A DNA stretch of 64,000 bases, taken from NCBI RefSeq assembly GCF_001937195.1, contig NZ_MSDO01000017.1:218668-282667 (forward strand), read 5' to 3'. Positions 36,036 through 44,510 of the stretch are shown piece after piece (positions within the stretch are counted from its first letter, which is position 1; every line of letters starts with the position of its first letter). Position numbers and translations under genes: made by a program. Source of the DNA: Salinicola socius (lineage in GTDB: Bacteria > Pseudomonadota > Gammaproteobacteria > Pseudomonadales > Halomonadaceae). Under the pieces are notes generated by a model that saw only the letters and a program-made list of their open reading frames with translations, was not told the origin of the DNA and did no database searches.

Positions 36036-38504
36036 ATGAATAGCGAACTGGAACAGCATATAAGAAAAGGGAACCTAGTCCTATTTTTAGGCGCAGGAGC
36101 ATCCATAAACAGTATAAATTCGCTGCGGAAAAATCCTCCCTTGGGCGGCGAACTCGCAGAAACAATCGCTAAAGAACTAGGTTGGGAGTATAAAGGAGAA
36201 TCTCTAAAAACCGTTTTCTCGGCTGCAAAACCTCGCCTAGGTAATGGACTGTATAACTATCTTGAAAGTCAATACAAGCATTGCACTCCATCTCGAGAAT
36301 ATTTAACGTTGGCTAGTTATCCTTGGCCTAGAGTTTACACAACCAATATTGATGACGCTTTTGAAAAAGCTTTAAGTATTAATTCAAAGCAAAAAATCAA
36401 CATCAAAGGAATGTTGAGTAGAGTATCTGACAAGGATCAATTGCTAGCCAAGCTAGATTATATCTATCTCAATGGCTCTGTGAGTAGGCATGAAGATGGT
36501 TACGTCTTCACACCAGAAGACTATGGAAAAGCGAGCGCTAAATCGTATCCATGGTATGAAGAACTGGCTTCGGACTTTATGCAATTGCCTTTTATTTTTA
36601 TTGGCACAAAGCTAGATGAGCCTGTATTCTATCATCAAGTTGAGCGGTTAAAGCACAGGACTGCTTCGGCAGCGCCAAAAAGCTGGGTTCTAACACCTGA
36701 TGCAACAGACATTGAAGTATTAGACCTGCAGAGCTACGGAATTAACTACGTCAAAGCCACCCTTTCAGACTTTGTCAAATGGTTGGATTCAACTTTCAAG
36801 ACACAACTCACTGTAAAGGACGTTGCGCAAGCTAGAAATCCCGAGTTAAAAGTGATGTTTGGTGACAACGAGGTCGAATCGTTAGAAGCAGCTAAACTGC
36901 TGAACGGAGTAATTCCGGTATCGAGAGCCTCTCTCTCAAGTTCATATCATCGCTCCAACCCTGGCACTATCCGCGATTTTTACAAAGGTTTCAAACCAAC
37001 TTGGCTCGATGTTATCGAATCAGTTCCCGCTCCGCTCAAACAGTTCGAGAACATCTCGCGTGCAATTGCGGAGTGCAACGACCATAGCATTGAAGCTCAT
37101 ATACTGGTCGGGCCGGCGGGAAGTGGCAAGTCGACCTTGCTGAAAATGATTGCCATAGAGCTATCAGACCAAGGCGAGAAAGTATATTTTCTTCCTAATG
37201 AGGTAGAAAACCTAGGCAAGCTAATTCATACTTTAAATAACTATAACGATAAGCGCTTTTATGTTGTCATTGAGCGAGTTGACGCTGTAAAAAATGAGCT
37301 GCCAAAGCTTTTTGGAAAAGGCAATAATGCTGTTTATATATCGGCAGAAGGCCAAAATATTTGGCACAACCGAGTTGAGGCTAAGCTGCCCCCTGATGTT
37401 ATTAACGTACATAAAGTTGAAGATATAAATGAAGATGACGTAGACCCAATTCTTACAAAACTTAAGAATTTCGGACCTTGGACTAGACTTGCCAAACTAG
37501 ACGTAAATGCTAGAAAACGAGAAATATATGGAAAATCGAGGCGCCAGCTGCTTATTGGTCTTATGGAAGCAACCACCGGCATTGGCTTTGAGCAAATAAT
37601 TCAAAATGACTACGAAAAAATCGCTTCTGAAGAAGACAGGTTTTTTTTCGTGTTAGCTTGCCTTGCATCAATGCACAAGTGCCAGCTATCTAACACTATC
37701 GCTAGTAGATCACTTAGCAAAGATGGTATAGCTGAGCCTCCTATTTCTCTTGCAAGGAAGTTACAAGGAATTATTGTTGCACAAAACGACTTCTTTGCCG
37801 TAAGACACCCGCTTTACGCAAGGAAAAGTATCGAATCAATAGTCGATACCGGCTTAATAAAACGAGCGATATCAGCGCTACTTCAAGCTTTCAGTGTTTA
37901 TACTCACCCGGTAATCAAAAGCTTGACTAAAAACGACGCCGACTTATTTAAAGCAATATTGAATCATCATTTTCTCATAGACGTGCTTAGAGAAGATGAG
38001 ACTCTCATCACCTCTATATATCAAGATCATGAGAAATATTTCGAAGCGGACGGCCTTTTTTGGTTACAATATGGATTATGTAAACGTCACTTTGGTGACC
38101 AAGCAAAAGCTTACGAAATACTGAACACAGCTTTTAATGCTTATCCTCACGATCACACTGCGCATGCGTATGCTCAACAAATGCTAATTTTAGTTGCAGC
38201 GAAAAAGACAAGCGTACAAACCTCTCTAGACTATATATTTAAGGCGACAAAAATGCTTGAGTCGCTAGACGATACCTTGGAGAGTGACGATACATATCCA
38301 TTAGTCACCTTGGCGGAGGGCCATATCTCTGCGCTAATATCACTAGACAAAACTAGCGCTGCAAAAATAAAAGCAAAAGAATATGAATCTCGAATATCGG
38401 ACCGCTTGAGAAAGCGGTATGATAGCCGTCTTGCTTCTTGCAAGCAAAAGCTATTAAAATTAGCCACAACCGGCTACTGGAATATATCTAACAACTACTC
38501 TTAA
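36036..38504 (+). CDS. SIR2-STAND-like antiphage effector (SIR2, P-loop, TPR)
   Basis: 822 residues. The N-terminal SIR2-like domain shows LFLGAGAS (residues 17-23), VYTTNIDDAF (100-109) and LNGS (145-148), where the usual catalytic His of HG is Asn146. A P-loop NTPase centre has Walker A GPAGSGKST (359-367). The C-terminal part is helical with a TPR-like run (FWLQYGLCKRHFGDQAKAYE). This order matches SIR2-STAND defence proteins such as Avs5, which sense phage and deplete NAD+. The gene is clearly AT-richer than its flanks. The ATG at 36036 follows AAGGAAAAA. No partner gene is visible. Confidence 0.8.
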   Translation: MNSELEQHIRKGNLVLFLGAGASINSINSLRKNPPLGGELAETIAKELGWEYKGESLKTVFSAAKPRLGNGLYNYLESQYKHCTPSREYLTLASYPWPRVYTTNIDDAFEKALSINSKQKINIKGMLSRVSDKDQLLAKLDYIYLNGSVSRHEDGYVFTPEDYGKASAKSYPWYEELASDFMQLPFIFIGTKLDEPVFYHQVERLKHRTASAAPKSWVLTPDATDIEVLDLQSYGINYVKATLSDFVKWLDSTFKTQLTVKDVAQARNPELKVMFGDNEVESLEAAKLLNGVIPVSRASLSSSYHRSNPGTIRDFYKGFKPTWLDVIESVPAPLKQFENISRAIAECNDHSIEAHILVGPAGSGKSTLLKMIAIELSDQGEKVYFLPNEVENLGKLIHTLNNYNDKRFYVVIERVDAVKNELPKLFGKGNNAVYISAEGQNIWHNRVEAKLPPDVINVHKVEDINEDDVDPILTKLKNFGPWTRLAKLDVNARKREIYGKSRRQLLIGLMEATTGIGFEQIIQNDYEKIASEEDRFFFVLACLASMHKCQLSNTIASRSLSKDGIAEPPISLARKLQGIIVAQNDFFAVRHPLYARKSIESIVDTGLIKRAISALLQAFSVYTHPVIKSLTKNDADLFKAILNHHFLIDVLREDETLITSIYQDHEKYFEADGLFWLQYGLCKRHFGDQAKAYEILNTAFNAYPHDHTAHAYAQQMLILVAAKKTSVQTSLDYIFKATKMLESLDDTLESDDTYPLVTLAEGHISALISLDKTSAAKIKAKEYESRISDRLRKRYDSRLASCKQKLLKLATTGYWNISNNYS

Positions 38505-38539
38505 TAAAAAATCACTTGAATCATAATTATTTTTTACCG

Positions 38540-38558
38540 GGGCTTGTTACACAAGCCC
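38540..38558 (+). terminator. Possible terminator after the SIR2-STAND gene
   Basis: GGGCTTGT-TAC-ACAAGCCC is a perfect 8-bp stem 36 bases past the stop. It is not followed by a T-tract, so intrinsic termination is uncertain; T-rich sequence lies before it instead. Confidence 0.4.
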
Positions 38559-38936
38559 TGTCTTCAATAAGACTGACAGCTCGTCTATAGCGCTTTGCTA
38601 TTTAAGGAGGTTTTTTTGAGATGGTGGAGACGGCGATGCCGTCCCATAAACCTTCACTGTTCAGCCAGCCGCGTATGGCTGAGGTTTGAACAATTTTAGC
38701 TGCAATCTTTGGCAAATTATTGAAGCGAGCTCTCGACTTTCAGAGACGTTGGCATTCGCCCTGCACACGACCAATAGCCAGGGGCTGACCGTGTGCCTAC
38801 AAGGAGGTCTCTCTGACTGATTACGCGCAAACTTAGAAGCTACCGAAGGGGGCAGCTGGTATATCTATAGGTATACCGAATTTTTTGAAATTCATACTTT
38901 TCCTTCCTAATCATATGCTTATAATCCAAAGTAGAG
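38559..38936 (+). other. Unexplained island segment with small frames and hairpins
   Basis: No known gene is recognised. AAGGAGG at 38604-38610 is an ideal ribosome site before a 22-codon frame (38621-38689, MVETAMPSHKPSLFSQPRMAEV split across hairpin sequence). Its stop overlaps a TTG-started 44-codon frame (38686-38820) that ends near a second AAGGAGG (38801-38807). Hairpins can be drawn at 38621-38647, 38648-38687 and 38763-38796. Either a small-protein pair or a structured RNA could be present. Confidence 0.3.
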
Positions 38937-38952
38937 TCCTGATGGGGCACCA
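38937..38952 (+). repeat. Imperfect copy of the tRNA-Arg 3' end (candidate att site)
   Basis: TCCTGATGGGG-CACCA repeats bases 32711-32727 of the tRNA with one G missing, in the same orientation. It marks the likely right end of the island. Confidence 0.6.
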
Positions 38953-39286
38953 GACCTGCTTTTTCGATGCCCCAAAACACTATCGCCCTGCCTACACGCT
39001 AGATGTGGCGAAGACTATGCACCTGATCAGAGTGACAGAAACCGCGCCATTGCTGGCGCAGCGTACACCTGGCCGATGGCGAGATTTTATCTGGATTTAT
39101 CGGGTTTCGTGTCTTCGTATCAATAGAGTCGCGCGTAGATGAAGCGACTTAACGCCCGATAGAACAGAAGGGCAATTGCTGAGAAGCCCGAAATGCGGCC
39201 AAGTGCCACCTAGCTGCAGATGACCGAGGACGCCAATATTATTGATGGGCAACGCTGACGCGTCGTATCAATAGTCTGGCCCGACA

Positions 39287-39583
39287 TCATTCAAGCCGGG
39301 TCTTGTTCGTGGTCGAGTACATTCGATCGCCCACCATGAGCGTGCCAGGGCTCTGCTGTACCAGATAGAGCGGTATGGATCGCGATTCGACGGCGCTTCG
39401 CAGCCGCTGACGGGCGTGGCCCAACGAGTTGTCGCATATCGGCGTTCCATCGTCATTCGTCAGCATCACGTCCTGACCATCGATATGTGCGCGGTACTGG
39501 AAGCTTTGACTCGTCGAGGGCTCGACATCCAGTTCGGCCACGCGACCCTCCCGAGCAAGTTGTACAAATTCACCGTATGTCAT
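39287..39583 (-). CDS. Small hypothetical protein, DUF6482-like
   Basis: 98 residues: MTYGEFVQLAREGRVAELDV, then a beta-rich middle and RSIPLYLVQQSPGTLMVG near the C-terminus. The general pattern (short N-terminal helix, a display of acidic residues, LPLxLVxQS) resembles DUF6482 proteins of Pseudomonas and Halomonas; the assignment is tentative. Followed by the DUF2945 gene on the same strand upstream. Confidence 0.55.
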   Translation of the reverse strand: MTYGEFVQLAREGRVAELDVEPSTSQSFQYRAHIDGQDVMLTNDDGTPICDNSLGHARQRLRSAVESRSIPLYLVQQSPGTLMVGDRMYSTTNKTRLE

Positions 39584-39597
39584 CGCCCTCTCCTCGA

Positions 39598-39813
39598 CTA
39601 CGCTTTTTCCACTTCACTGTGGAGCTTCAACACCCTGGCGCCATCCTCCTGCTTGATGAGGTAGGCCGGGTTCTTATCACTACCCTTTCGCGTGACCTCG
39701 CTGCCCTGCAGCTTCCTCGTCACCTTTTCCTGGAATTTCCGAGTGACCTGGCCTTGCGCCCAGTGATCGCCCCACTTCCACTTGACCCATTCACGCTGTT
39801 TGAAATCCGCCAT
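39598..39813 (-). CDS. DUF2945 (HVA1-type) small protein
   Basis: 71 residues with FKQREWVKWKWGDHWAQGQV, EVTRKGSDKNPAYLIKQEDG and VLKLHSEVEKA, the beta-barrel-like pattern of DUF2945/HVA1 proteins (Tudor-like fold). Function unknown. It is 14 bases upstream of the DUF6482-like gene and shares its strand, so probably co-transcribed. Confidence 0.75.
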   Translation of the reverse strand: MADFKQREWVKWKWGDHWAQGQVTRKFQEKVTRKLQGSEVTRKGSDKNPAYLIKQEDGARVLKLHSEVEKA

Positions 39814-39992
39814 ACGTCACCTTTTGCTATACACGACAATATTCTTGTACAACTTTTTGAGGCGTGCCATTATTCCTTCGTCGGCAAGGATCGCTGACAC
39901 GGGGTGAGGTATCGGTCGCCTGGCCCTGGGTAGTTGCCCCCACATAGGCCGATCAGGACGATCGGGTAGTTACAAGCCAAGGATGGCTATCA

Positions 39993-40229
39993 ATGAAGCA
40001 CGACATTTCCTGCCCGCGATGCGGATGTTCCGAAGCCCACTCCAGTGATAGCGACCAGGCATGGGACGAGATTACCTGCCGGATATGCAATGAGTTCATC
40101 GGCACCCGGGACTATCTCAGCGGATTCCATTCCCAGAATTACCGTCTGCATGCCTTGAGCCTGTCGCTGGGCATGGTGATCGAGATGGCGCATCAGGGCG
40201 ATTTGCTGCCCGCAGCGAAAGCGGCCTGA
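39993..40229 (+). CDS. Small zinc-ribbon-like protein, 78 residues
   Basis: Two CxxC motifs, CPRCG (residues 7-11) and CRICN (about 29-33), form a likely zinc ribbon; the rest is helical. No specific family recognised. The gene is isolated and followed by a strong terminator at 40313, which supports its reality. Confidence 0.6.
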   Translation: MKHDISCPRCGCSEAHSSDSDQAWDEITCRICNEFIGTRDYLSGFHSQNYRLHALSLSLGMVIEMAHQGDLLPAAKAA

Positions 40230-40312
40230 TATTCGCCGGATCTGACGGTCGCATTCGAGACGAGCGTCAGGTCTCTCCAGCTCAAGCTTTTCTCGTGGTC
40301 TGTTCCCTGAGT

Positions 40313-40338
40313 GCCGCTCTCCCCGAGCGGCTTTTTTT
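40313..40338 (+). terminator. Rho-independent terminator
   Basis: GCCGCTC-TCCCC-GAGCGGC stem (7 bp) followed by seven T residues. It lies 84 bases past the zinc-ribbon gene stop and is the clearest intrinsic terminator here. Confidence 0.85.
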
Positions 40339-40421
40339 CGTCCGCAGCGGATGTTTCCCTTCAAGCACTACAATGATGTCTCCCTGAATTGGATCGGATG
40401 ATCAGAGAGTGGAGCCCGTTC

Positions 40422-41558
40422 ATGCCTAGCGCTCGTAAAACCTGGCTCGCCGTGGCGGCCGCCTTCGTGCTGAACGGCGGACTCTTCGGCGCCTGGGCCT
40501 CGCGAATTCCCACCGTCGTGCAGCACAACGATATCGATGGCGGTCAGTTGGGCCTGCTGCTGCTGCTGCTCGCGCTGGGCGCCATCGTCTCGTTCCCGCT
40601 CGCCGGGCGTGCTTCGGATGCGTTCGGTGCGGCACGCACGACACTCGCCATCGCGCTCTTCTACTCGGTAGCGCTGGTGTTGATCGCACTGGCGCCCAAC
40701 TTGTGGCTGCTGGCCCCCGCGCTGTTCCTGTTCGGCAGCGCTCACGGCTCCATGGATGTGGCCATGAACAGCTGGGCCGGCGAGGCCGAGCGCTACATCG
40801 GCCGGCGGGTGATGTCGTCGCTCCACGCGATGTGGAGCCTGGGCGCCGGCCTCGGTGCCGCCGCCGGCTACGTGGCGGTCAAGCTCGATCTGGGCCTGGT
40901 CGTGCATTTCACGAGCTTCGCCGTCCTGCTCTACGCCGTCACCAGTTGGTTCGCCCATATCGGCTGGCAGTCGGAAACCCGGCCCCGTGCGCCCGGCGGC
41001 AGTCTCTTTCCCCTGCCCAAGGGGCCGCTGCTGTGGGTGGGGGTCATCGCCATGTGTGCGTCGATCGGCGAAGGCGCCATGGCGGACTGGAGCGCGCTCT
41101 TTCTGGTCGCCGTCACCGCGGCCAGCGAAGCCCAGGGCGCGCTTGGCTATACGGTCTTTTCTGCGGCGATGGTGATCATGCGTCTGCTCGGCGACCGCGT
41201 GATATCGATCCTCGGCCCGACGCAGGCGGCACGGTTCGCCGGAGCCTCGGCGCTGGCCGGCGTATTGCTGGCCGTTCTGTTTGCCCATCTCTACACGGCG
41301 TTGGCGGGGTTCGTGCTGCTTGGCGTGGGCTACGCACTCATCATGCCGCTGGCGATCACCCGTGCTGCCAATGATCCGCAGACATCACCGGGCGTGGCGA
41401 TCGCCAGCGTCGCCACGCTGGGCTATGGCGCGATGCTGTTCGGCCCCCCGGCGATCGGCTTCACGGCTCACTTCATCACCCTGCACTATGCTTTTTGCCT
41501 ATTGGGGATCCTGGCGTTCTTCATCATCCTGTGCGCCCCGGCGCTGGATCGGCGGTAA
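40422..41558 (+). CDS. MFS transporter, YbjJ-like
   Basis: 378 residues with twelve hydrophobic helices. LFGAWASRIPTVVQHNDIDG in the first loop, LGLLLLLLALGAIVSFPLAG and GSAHGSMDVAMNSWAGEAER are typical of YbjJ/FucP-like major facilitator permeases. The substrate is unknown. The ATG at 40422 has GGAG upstream; 11 more codons are open upstream. acuI follows 60 bases later. Confidence 0.85.
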   Translation: MPSARKTWLAVAAAFVLNGGLFGAWASRIPTVVQHNDIDGGQLGLLLLLLALGAIVSFPLAGRASDAFGAARTTLAIALFYSVALVLIALAPNLWLLAPALFLFGSAHGSMDVAMNSWAGEAERYIGRRVMSSLHAMWSLGAGLGAAAGYVAVKLDLGLVVHFTSFAVLLYAVTSWFAHIGWQSETRPRAPGGSLFPLPKGPLLWVGVIAMCASIGEGAMADWSALFLVAVTAASEAQGALGYTVFSAAMVIMRLLGDRVISILGPTQAARFAGASALAGVLLAVLFAHLYTALAGFVLLGVGYALIMPLAITRAANDPQTSPGVAIASVATLGYGAMLFGPPAIGFTAHFITLHYAFCLLGILAFFIILCAPALDRR

Positions 41559-41618
41559 TCGCCCCCGTGTTACCGTTCGCCCTTCCCCAGACGCCCGATC
41601 TCAACCGAGGAGATAGCC

Positions 41619-42605
41619 ATGTTCGACGCCATTCTGATCAGACAGCGGGAAGACCAGTCTTCCGAGGCGGCGCTATGTCGACTGGAAGCGGACGATCTCC
41701 CGCCGGGCGACGTTCTCGTCCGGGTGGAATGGAGCACGCTCAACTACAAGGACGCCCTGGCGATCACCGGCAAAGGAGCCGTAATTCGGCAATTCCCGAT
41801 GGTACCCGGCATCGATCTGGCCGGCACGGTGGCAGAGAGCGACAGCCCGGACTGGCAACCGGGCGACCGCGTGCTGATCAATGGCTGGGGCATCGGTGAA
41901 GCGCACTGGGGCGGGCTGACGCAGATGGCGCGGGTACGCTCGGCGTGGCTGACCGCCCTGCCCGATGGCCTCGATCTACGCCAGACCATGGCGATCGGCA
42001 CCGCAGGCTATACGGCCATGCTCAGTCTCGTCGCGCTGGAGCGCCACGGCCTTACGCCAGATAGCGGTGATGTACTCGTTACCGGCGCCAGCGGCGGCGT
42101 GGGGAGTTTCGCCGTGATGCTGTTGGCGCGGCGGGGCTATCGCGTCGTCGCCTCGACCGGGCGCGTCGAAGAGCGGGCCTATCTGGAACGTCTCGGCGCG
42201 TCGGAGATTCTGCCACGTGCCGAACTGGACAAACCGGGCCGCCCGCTCGACAAGGCGCGCTGGGCCGGCGTCATCGATTCGGTCGGCAGCCACACGCTGG
42301 TCAACGCCTGCGCCCAGACCCAGATGGACGGACTGGTGGCGGCCTGCGGGCTGGCTCAGGGCATGGATTTCCCGGCCACCGTCGCGCCCTTCATCCTGAG
42401 AGGCGTGAGCCTGCTCGGCATCAACAGCGTGTTCCGCCCCCATGCGGAACGGACGGAGGCCTGGTCCCGACTGGCGGCGGAGCTCGATCTGGATAGGCTC
42501 GAACAGACGACTACCGATATCGGCCTCTCGGGAGCGATCGCCGCGGCGGGCGATCTGCTCTCCGGCCAGGTTCGCGGCCGGCTGGTGGTGGATGTCAATC
42601 GGTAG
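41619..42605 (+). CDS. acuI: Acrylyl-CoA reductase AcuI / YhdH family
   Basis: 328 residues of the medium-chain reductase family with STLNYKDALAITGKG, VPGIDLAGTV, GWGIGEAHWGGLTQMARV and the NADPH site GASGGVGSFAVMLLA. AcuI/YhdH reduces acryloyl-CoA to propanoyl-CoA, relieving acrylate toxicity and contributing to DMSP or 3-hydroxypropionate use. GAGGAGATAGCC precedes the ATG. Family assignment is strong; the physiological substrate here is inference. Confidence 0.9.
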   Translation: MFDAILIRQREDQSSEAALCRLEADDLPPGDVLVRVEWSTLNYKDALAITGKGAVIRQFPMVPGIDLAGTVAESDSPDWQPGDRVLINGWGIGEAHWGGLTQMARVRSAWLTALPDGLDLRQTMAIGTAGYTAMLSLVALERHGLTPDSGDVLVTGASGGVGSFAVMLLARRGYRVVASTGRVEERAYLERLGASEILPRAELDKPGRPLDKARWAGVIDSVGSHTLVNACAQTQMDGLVAACGLAQGMDFPATVAPFILRGVSLLGINSVFRPHAERTEAWSRLAAELDLDRLEQTTTDIGLSGAIAAAGDLLSGQVRGRLVVDVNR

Positions 42606-42641
42606 GCGGACGCTATCGCCCTTGCCGCATGGATGCGCGGC

Positions 42642-43076
42642 TCAGCCGGGGCTGCCCAGCAGCATGCGCAGCTCCTGGCGATTCTCGGCGAGATCGGCCA
42701 GCACGTAGCCGTCCAGCACCGCCAGGAACGCCTGCTGGGCTTTCCATAGCACGCCCTTCAACCGGCAGCCCGGCTCGATCGGGCAGGTAGACTCCGGCCC
42801 GAAGCACTCCAGCAACTCCAGGTTCTCGGTCTGTCTTACCAGCGCCCCGATGCTGATCTCCTCGGCGGGTCGCTGGAGCCGCAAACCGCCTCCCCGGCCG
42901 CGCAGGCTGATCACGTAGCCCAGTTGCACCAGCGTCTGGGCGACCTTGGCCAGATGGTGCGCGGAAATACCATAATGACTCGCCGCCGACTGCACTGTGG
43001 CCGGCATCTCTTCGTTTCTCACCGCCAGATAGATCAATAATCTCAAGGCGTAGTCGGTATGTGTCGTCAGTTTCAT
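42642..43076 (-). CDS. nsrR: Nitric-oxide-sensing repressor NsrR (Rrf2 family)
   Basis: 144 residues: an N-terminal winged helix (MKLTTHTDYALRLLIYLAV) and the Fe-S-binding loop with Cys91, Cys98 and Cys104 (ECFGPESTCPIEPGCRL). NsrR represses NO-detoxification genes and is inactivated when NO attacks its cluster. Its divergent neighbour hmp is a classic NsrR target, separated by 87 bases that carry a dyad. Confidence 0.93.
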   Translation of the reverse strand: MKLTTHTDYALRLLIYLAVRNEEMPATVQSAASHYGISAHHLAKVAQTLVQLGYVISLRGRGGGLRLQRPAEEISIGALVRQTENLELLECFGPESTCPIEPGCRLKGVLWKAQQAFLAVLDGYVLADLAENRQELRMLLGSPG

Positions 43077-43108
43077 TAGCGCTTGACAGCCATAATTTGG
43101 TAAATAAT

Positions 43109-43128
43109 ACTCTTATTTAAATAGGTAT
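43109..43128. promoter_or_regulatory. Candidate NsrR operator in the nsrR-hmp intergenic region
   Basis: ACTCTTATTTAAATAGGTAT is an imperfect dyad (seven of ten paired positions) centred on TTTAAA, an AT-rich palindrome resembling NsrR sites in general shape. It sits between the divergent start codons, 36 bases upstream of hmp. Confidence 0.5.
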
Positions 43129-43163
43129 ATAAAATACTCATTAAAATCATCTGAGGAGACACT

Positions 43164-44384
43164 ATGCCAACCGCCGCGCAGATCGATGCCATCAAACGGA
43201 CCGTTCCGGTGCTCCAGCAGCATGGCGAGGCACTGACTCGCCACTTCTATGCCCGGATGTTCGAGCACAATCCGGAGGTCAGGCGTTACTTCAACCCCGC
43301 ACATCAGCGCTCCGGAGGCCAACAGCGCGCCCTGGCTGGCGCCATACTGGCCTATGCCCGGCACATCGAAGACCCCTCGGCGCTGGCCGGCGCCATCGAG
43401 GTGATCGCCCAGAAGCACGCGTCGTTGACGATCCAGCCGGAGCACTACCCGATCGTCGGCGAGAACCTGCTGGCTTCGATCCAGGAAGTGCTGGGCGACG
43501 CAGCCACCGACGATATTCTCGATGCCTGGGCCGCCGCCTACGGGGAACTGGCTCAGGTTTTCATCGACCGCGAGCAGGCGATCTACGCCGGGCAGCGTGA
43601 ACGGCAGGGTTGGGCGGGCTTCAAGTCGTTCACGGTCGAACGACGCCAGGTCGAGAGCGACAATATCGTCTCGCTCACACTCGTGCCGACAGACGGCAGC
43701 ACACCGCCCGCCCATCTGCCGGGGCAGTATGTCTCGGTTCGCTTGCAGGACGCCGACGGCAACACCGCCATGCGCAACTACAGTCTCTCCAATGCGCCGG
43801 GGGCGGCAGCCTATCGAATCAGCGTCAAACGTGAGGTTGGAAATCGCGACGTCCCGGGCGGCGATGTCTCGAACCGCATTCACGACAGGCTGGCCCAGGG
43901 CGACCGGATCGAGCTTTCCCCGCCATGCGGCGCCTTCACGCTCGATCTGTCGGCATCGGCGGACAAGAAGCTGGTCTTCATCGCCGGAGGTGTCGGTATC
44001 ACACCGCTGATCTCCATGGCCCATGCCGCGTTGAAGGCTTCCGCATCGAGGCAGGTAATCTTCATTCAAGCCGCACGCCACGGTGGAGTGCGCGCCTTCA
44101 CGAGCGAGCTGGAGACGCTGGCCCAGGATCACCCCAACTTCGCGCTATACACTTGCTTCAGCGAACCCCGACAAACGGATCGCAACGGCGATCATCAGGT
44201 AAAAGACGGCGAGCTGGAAGCAAACGATCTGGAACGTTGGGTCGGCGGCTGGGACGCGACCTACTATTTCTGCGGCCCGCTGCCCATGATGCAAAGGATC
44301 GATAAGATGCTGGACACCAATGGCGTGGCGGCCGATGACCGCCGCTATGAATGTTTCGGCCCCTTGCAGCCATTGGCGGCCTGA
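43164..44384 (+). CDS. hmp: Flavohemoprotein (NO dioxygenase)
   Basis: 406 residues in the Hmp order. Globin domain about 1-140 (HFYARMFEHNPEVRRYFN, with the proximal His in IAQKHASLTIQPEHYPIVG). FAD-binding domain with MRNYSLSNAPG. NAD-binding domain with VFIAGGVGITPLISM and CGPLPMMQRIDKML. It converts NO and O2 to nitrate in the cytoplasm. GAGGAGACACT precedes the ATG. Controlled presumably by NsrR next door. Ten residues longer than E. coli Hmp. Confidence 0.96.
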   Translation: MPTAAQIDAIKRTVPVLQQHGEALTRHFYARMFEHNPEVRRYFNPAHQRSGGQQRALAGAILAYARHIEDPSALAGAIEVIAQKHASLTIQPEHYPIVGENLLASIQEVLGDAATDDILDAWAAAYGELAQVFIDREQAIYAGQRERQGWAGFKSFTVERRQVESDNIVSLTLVPTDGSTPPAHLPGQYVSVRLQDADGNTAMRNYSLSNAPGAAAYRISVKREVGNRDVPGGDVSNRIHDRLAQGDRIELSPPCGAFTLDLSASADKKLVFIAGGVGITPLISMAHAALKASASRQVIFIQAARHGGVRAFTSELETLAQDHPNFALYTCFSEPRQTDRNGDHQVKDGELEANDLERWVGGWDATYYFCGPLPMMQRIDKMLDTNGVAADDRRYECFGPLQPLAA

Positions 44385-44510
44385 TCTACTGCTAATAGTG
44401 CGCCTGAATCCCGTCGAGAGAGTTTCGACCCGATCTGGACTTAGCCTGTCGGGTCTCTATCCATCGAGTCCTGGACTTTCGAGCCTCAACCCACGCCGGA
44501 GGTAGCGGCC

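Larger units (their letters stand above)
32728..38952. mobile_element. Genomic island at tRNA-Arg(CCT)
   Basis: Boundaries are the tRNA 3' end (32711-32727) and an imperfect copy of it at 38937-38952. Inside are a truncated P4-type integrase next to the tRNA, two minus-strand metabolic-type genes of chromosome-like GC content, a duplicated palindromic repeat, and an AT-rich SIR2-STAND gene. With the integrase C-terminal domain gone it is probably fixed. The right boundary is inferred from a 16-of-17-base match only. Confidence 0.65.

Noticed and set aside
38559..38936. Retron msr/msd as the source of the hairpins
   Set aside because: No reverse transcriptase is encoded nearby and the characteristic inverted repeats were not seen. 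Kept only as an unexplained segment.
32728..38952. Intact mobile element
   Set aside because: The integrase lacks its catalytic domain and one att copy is degenerate, so it cannot move by itself.
38885..39142. 85-codon frame over the island's right end
   Set aside because: It spans the tRNA-like repeat, lacks a ribosome site and does not resemble a protein family.
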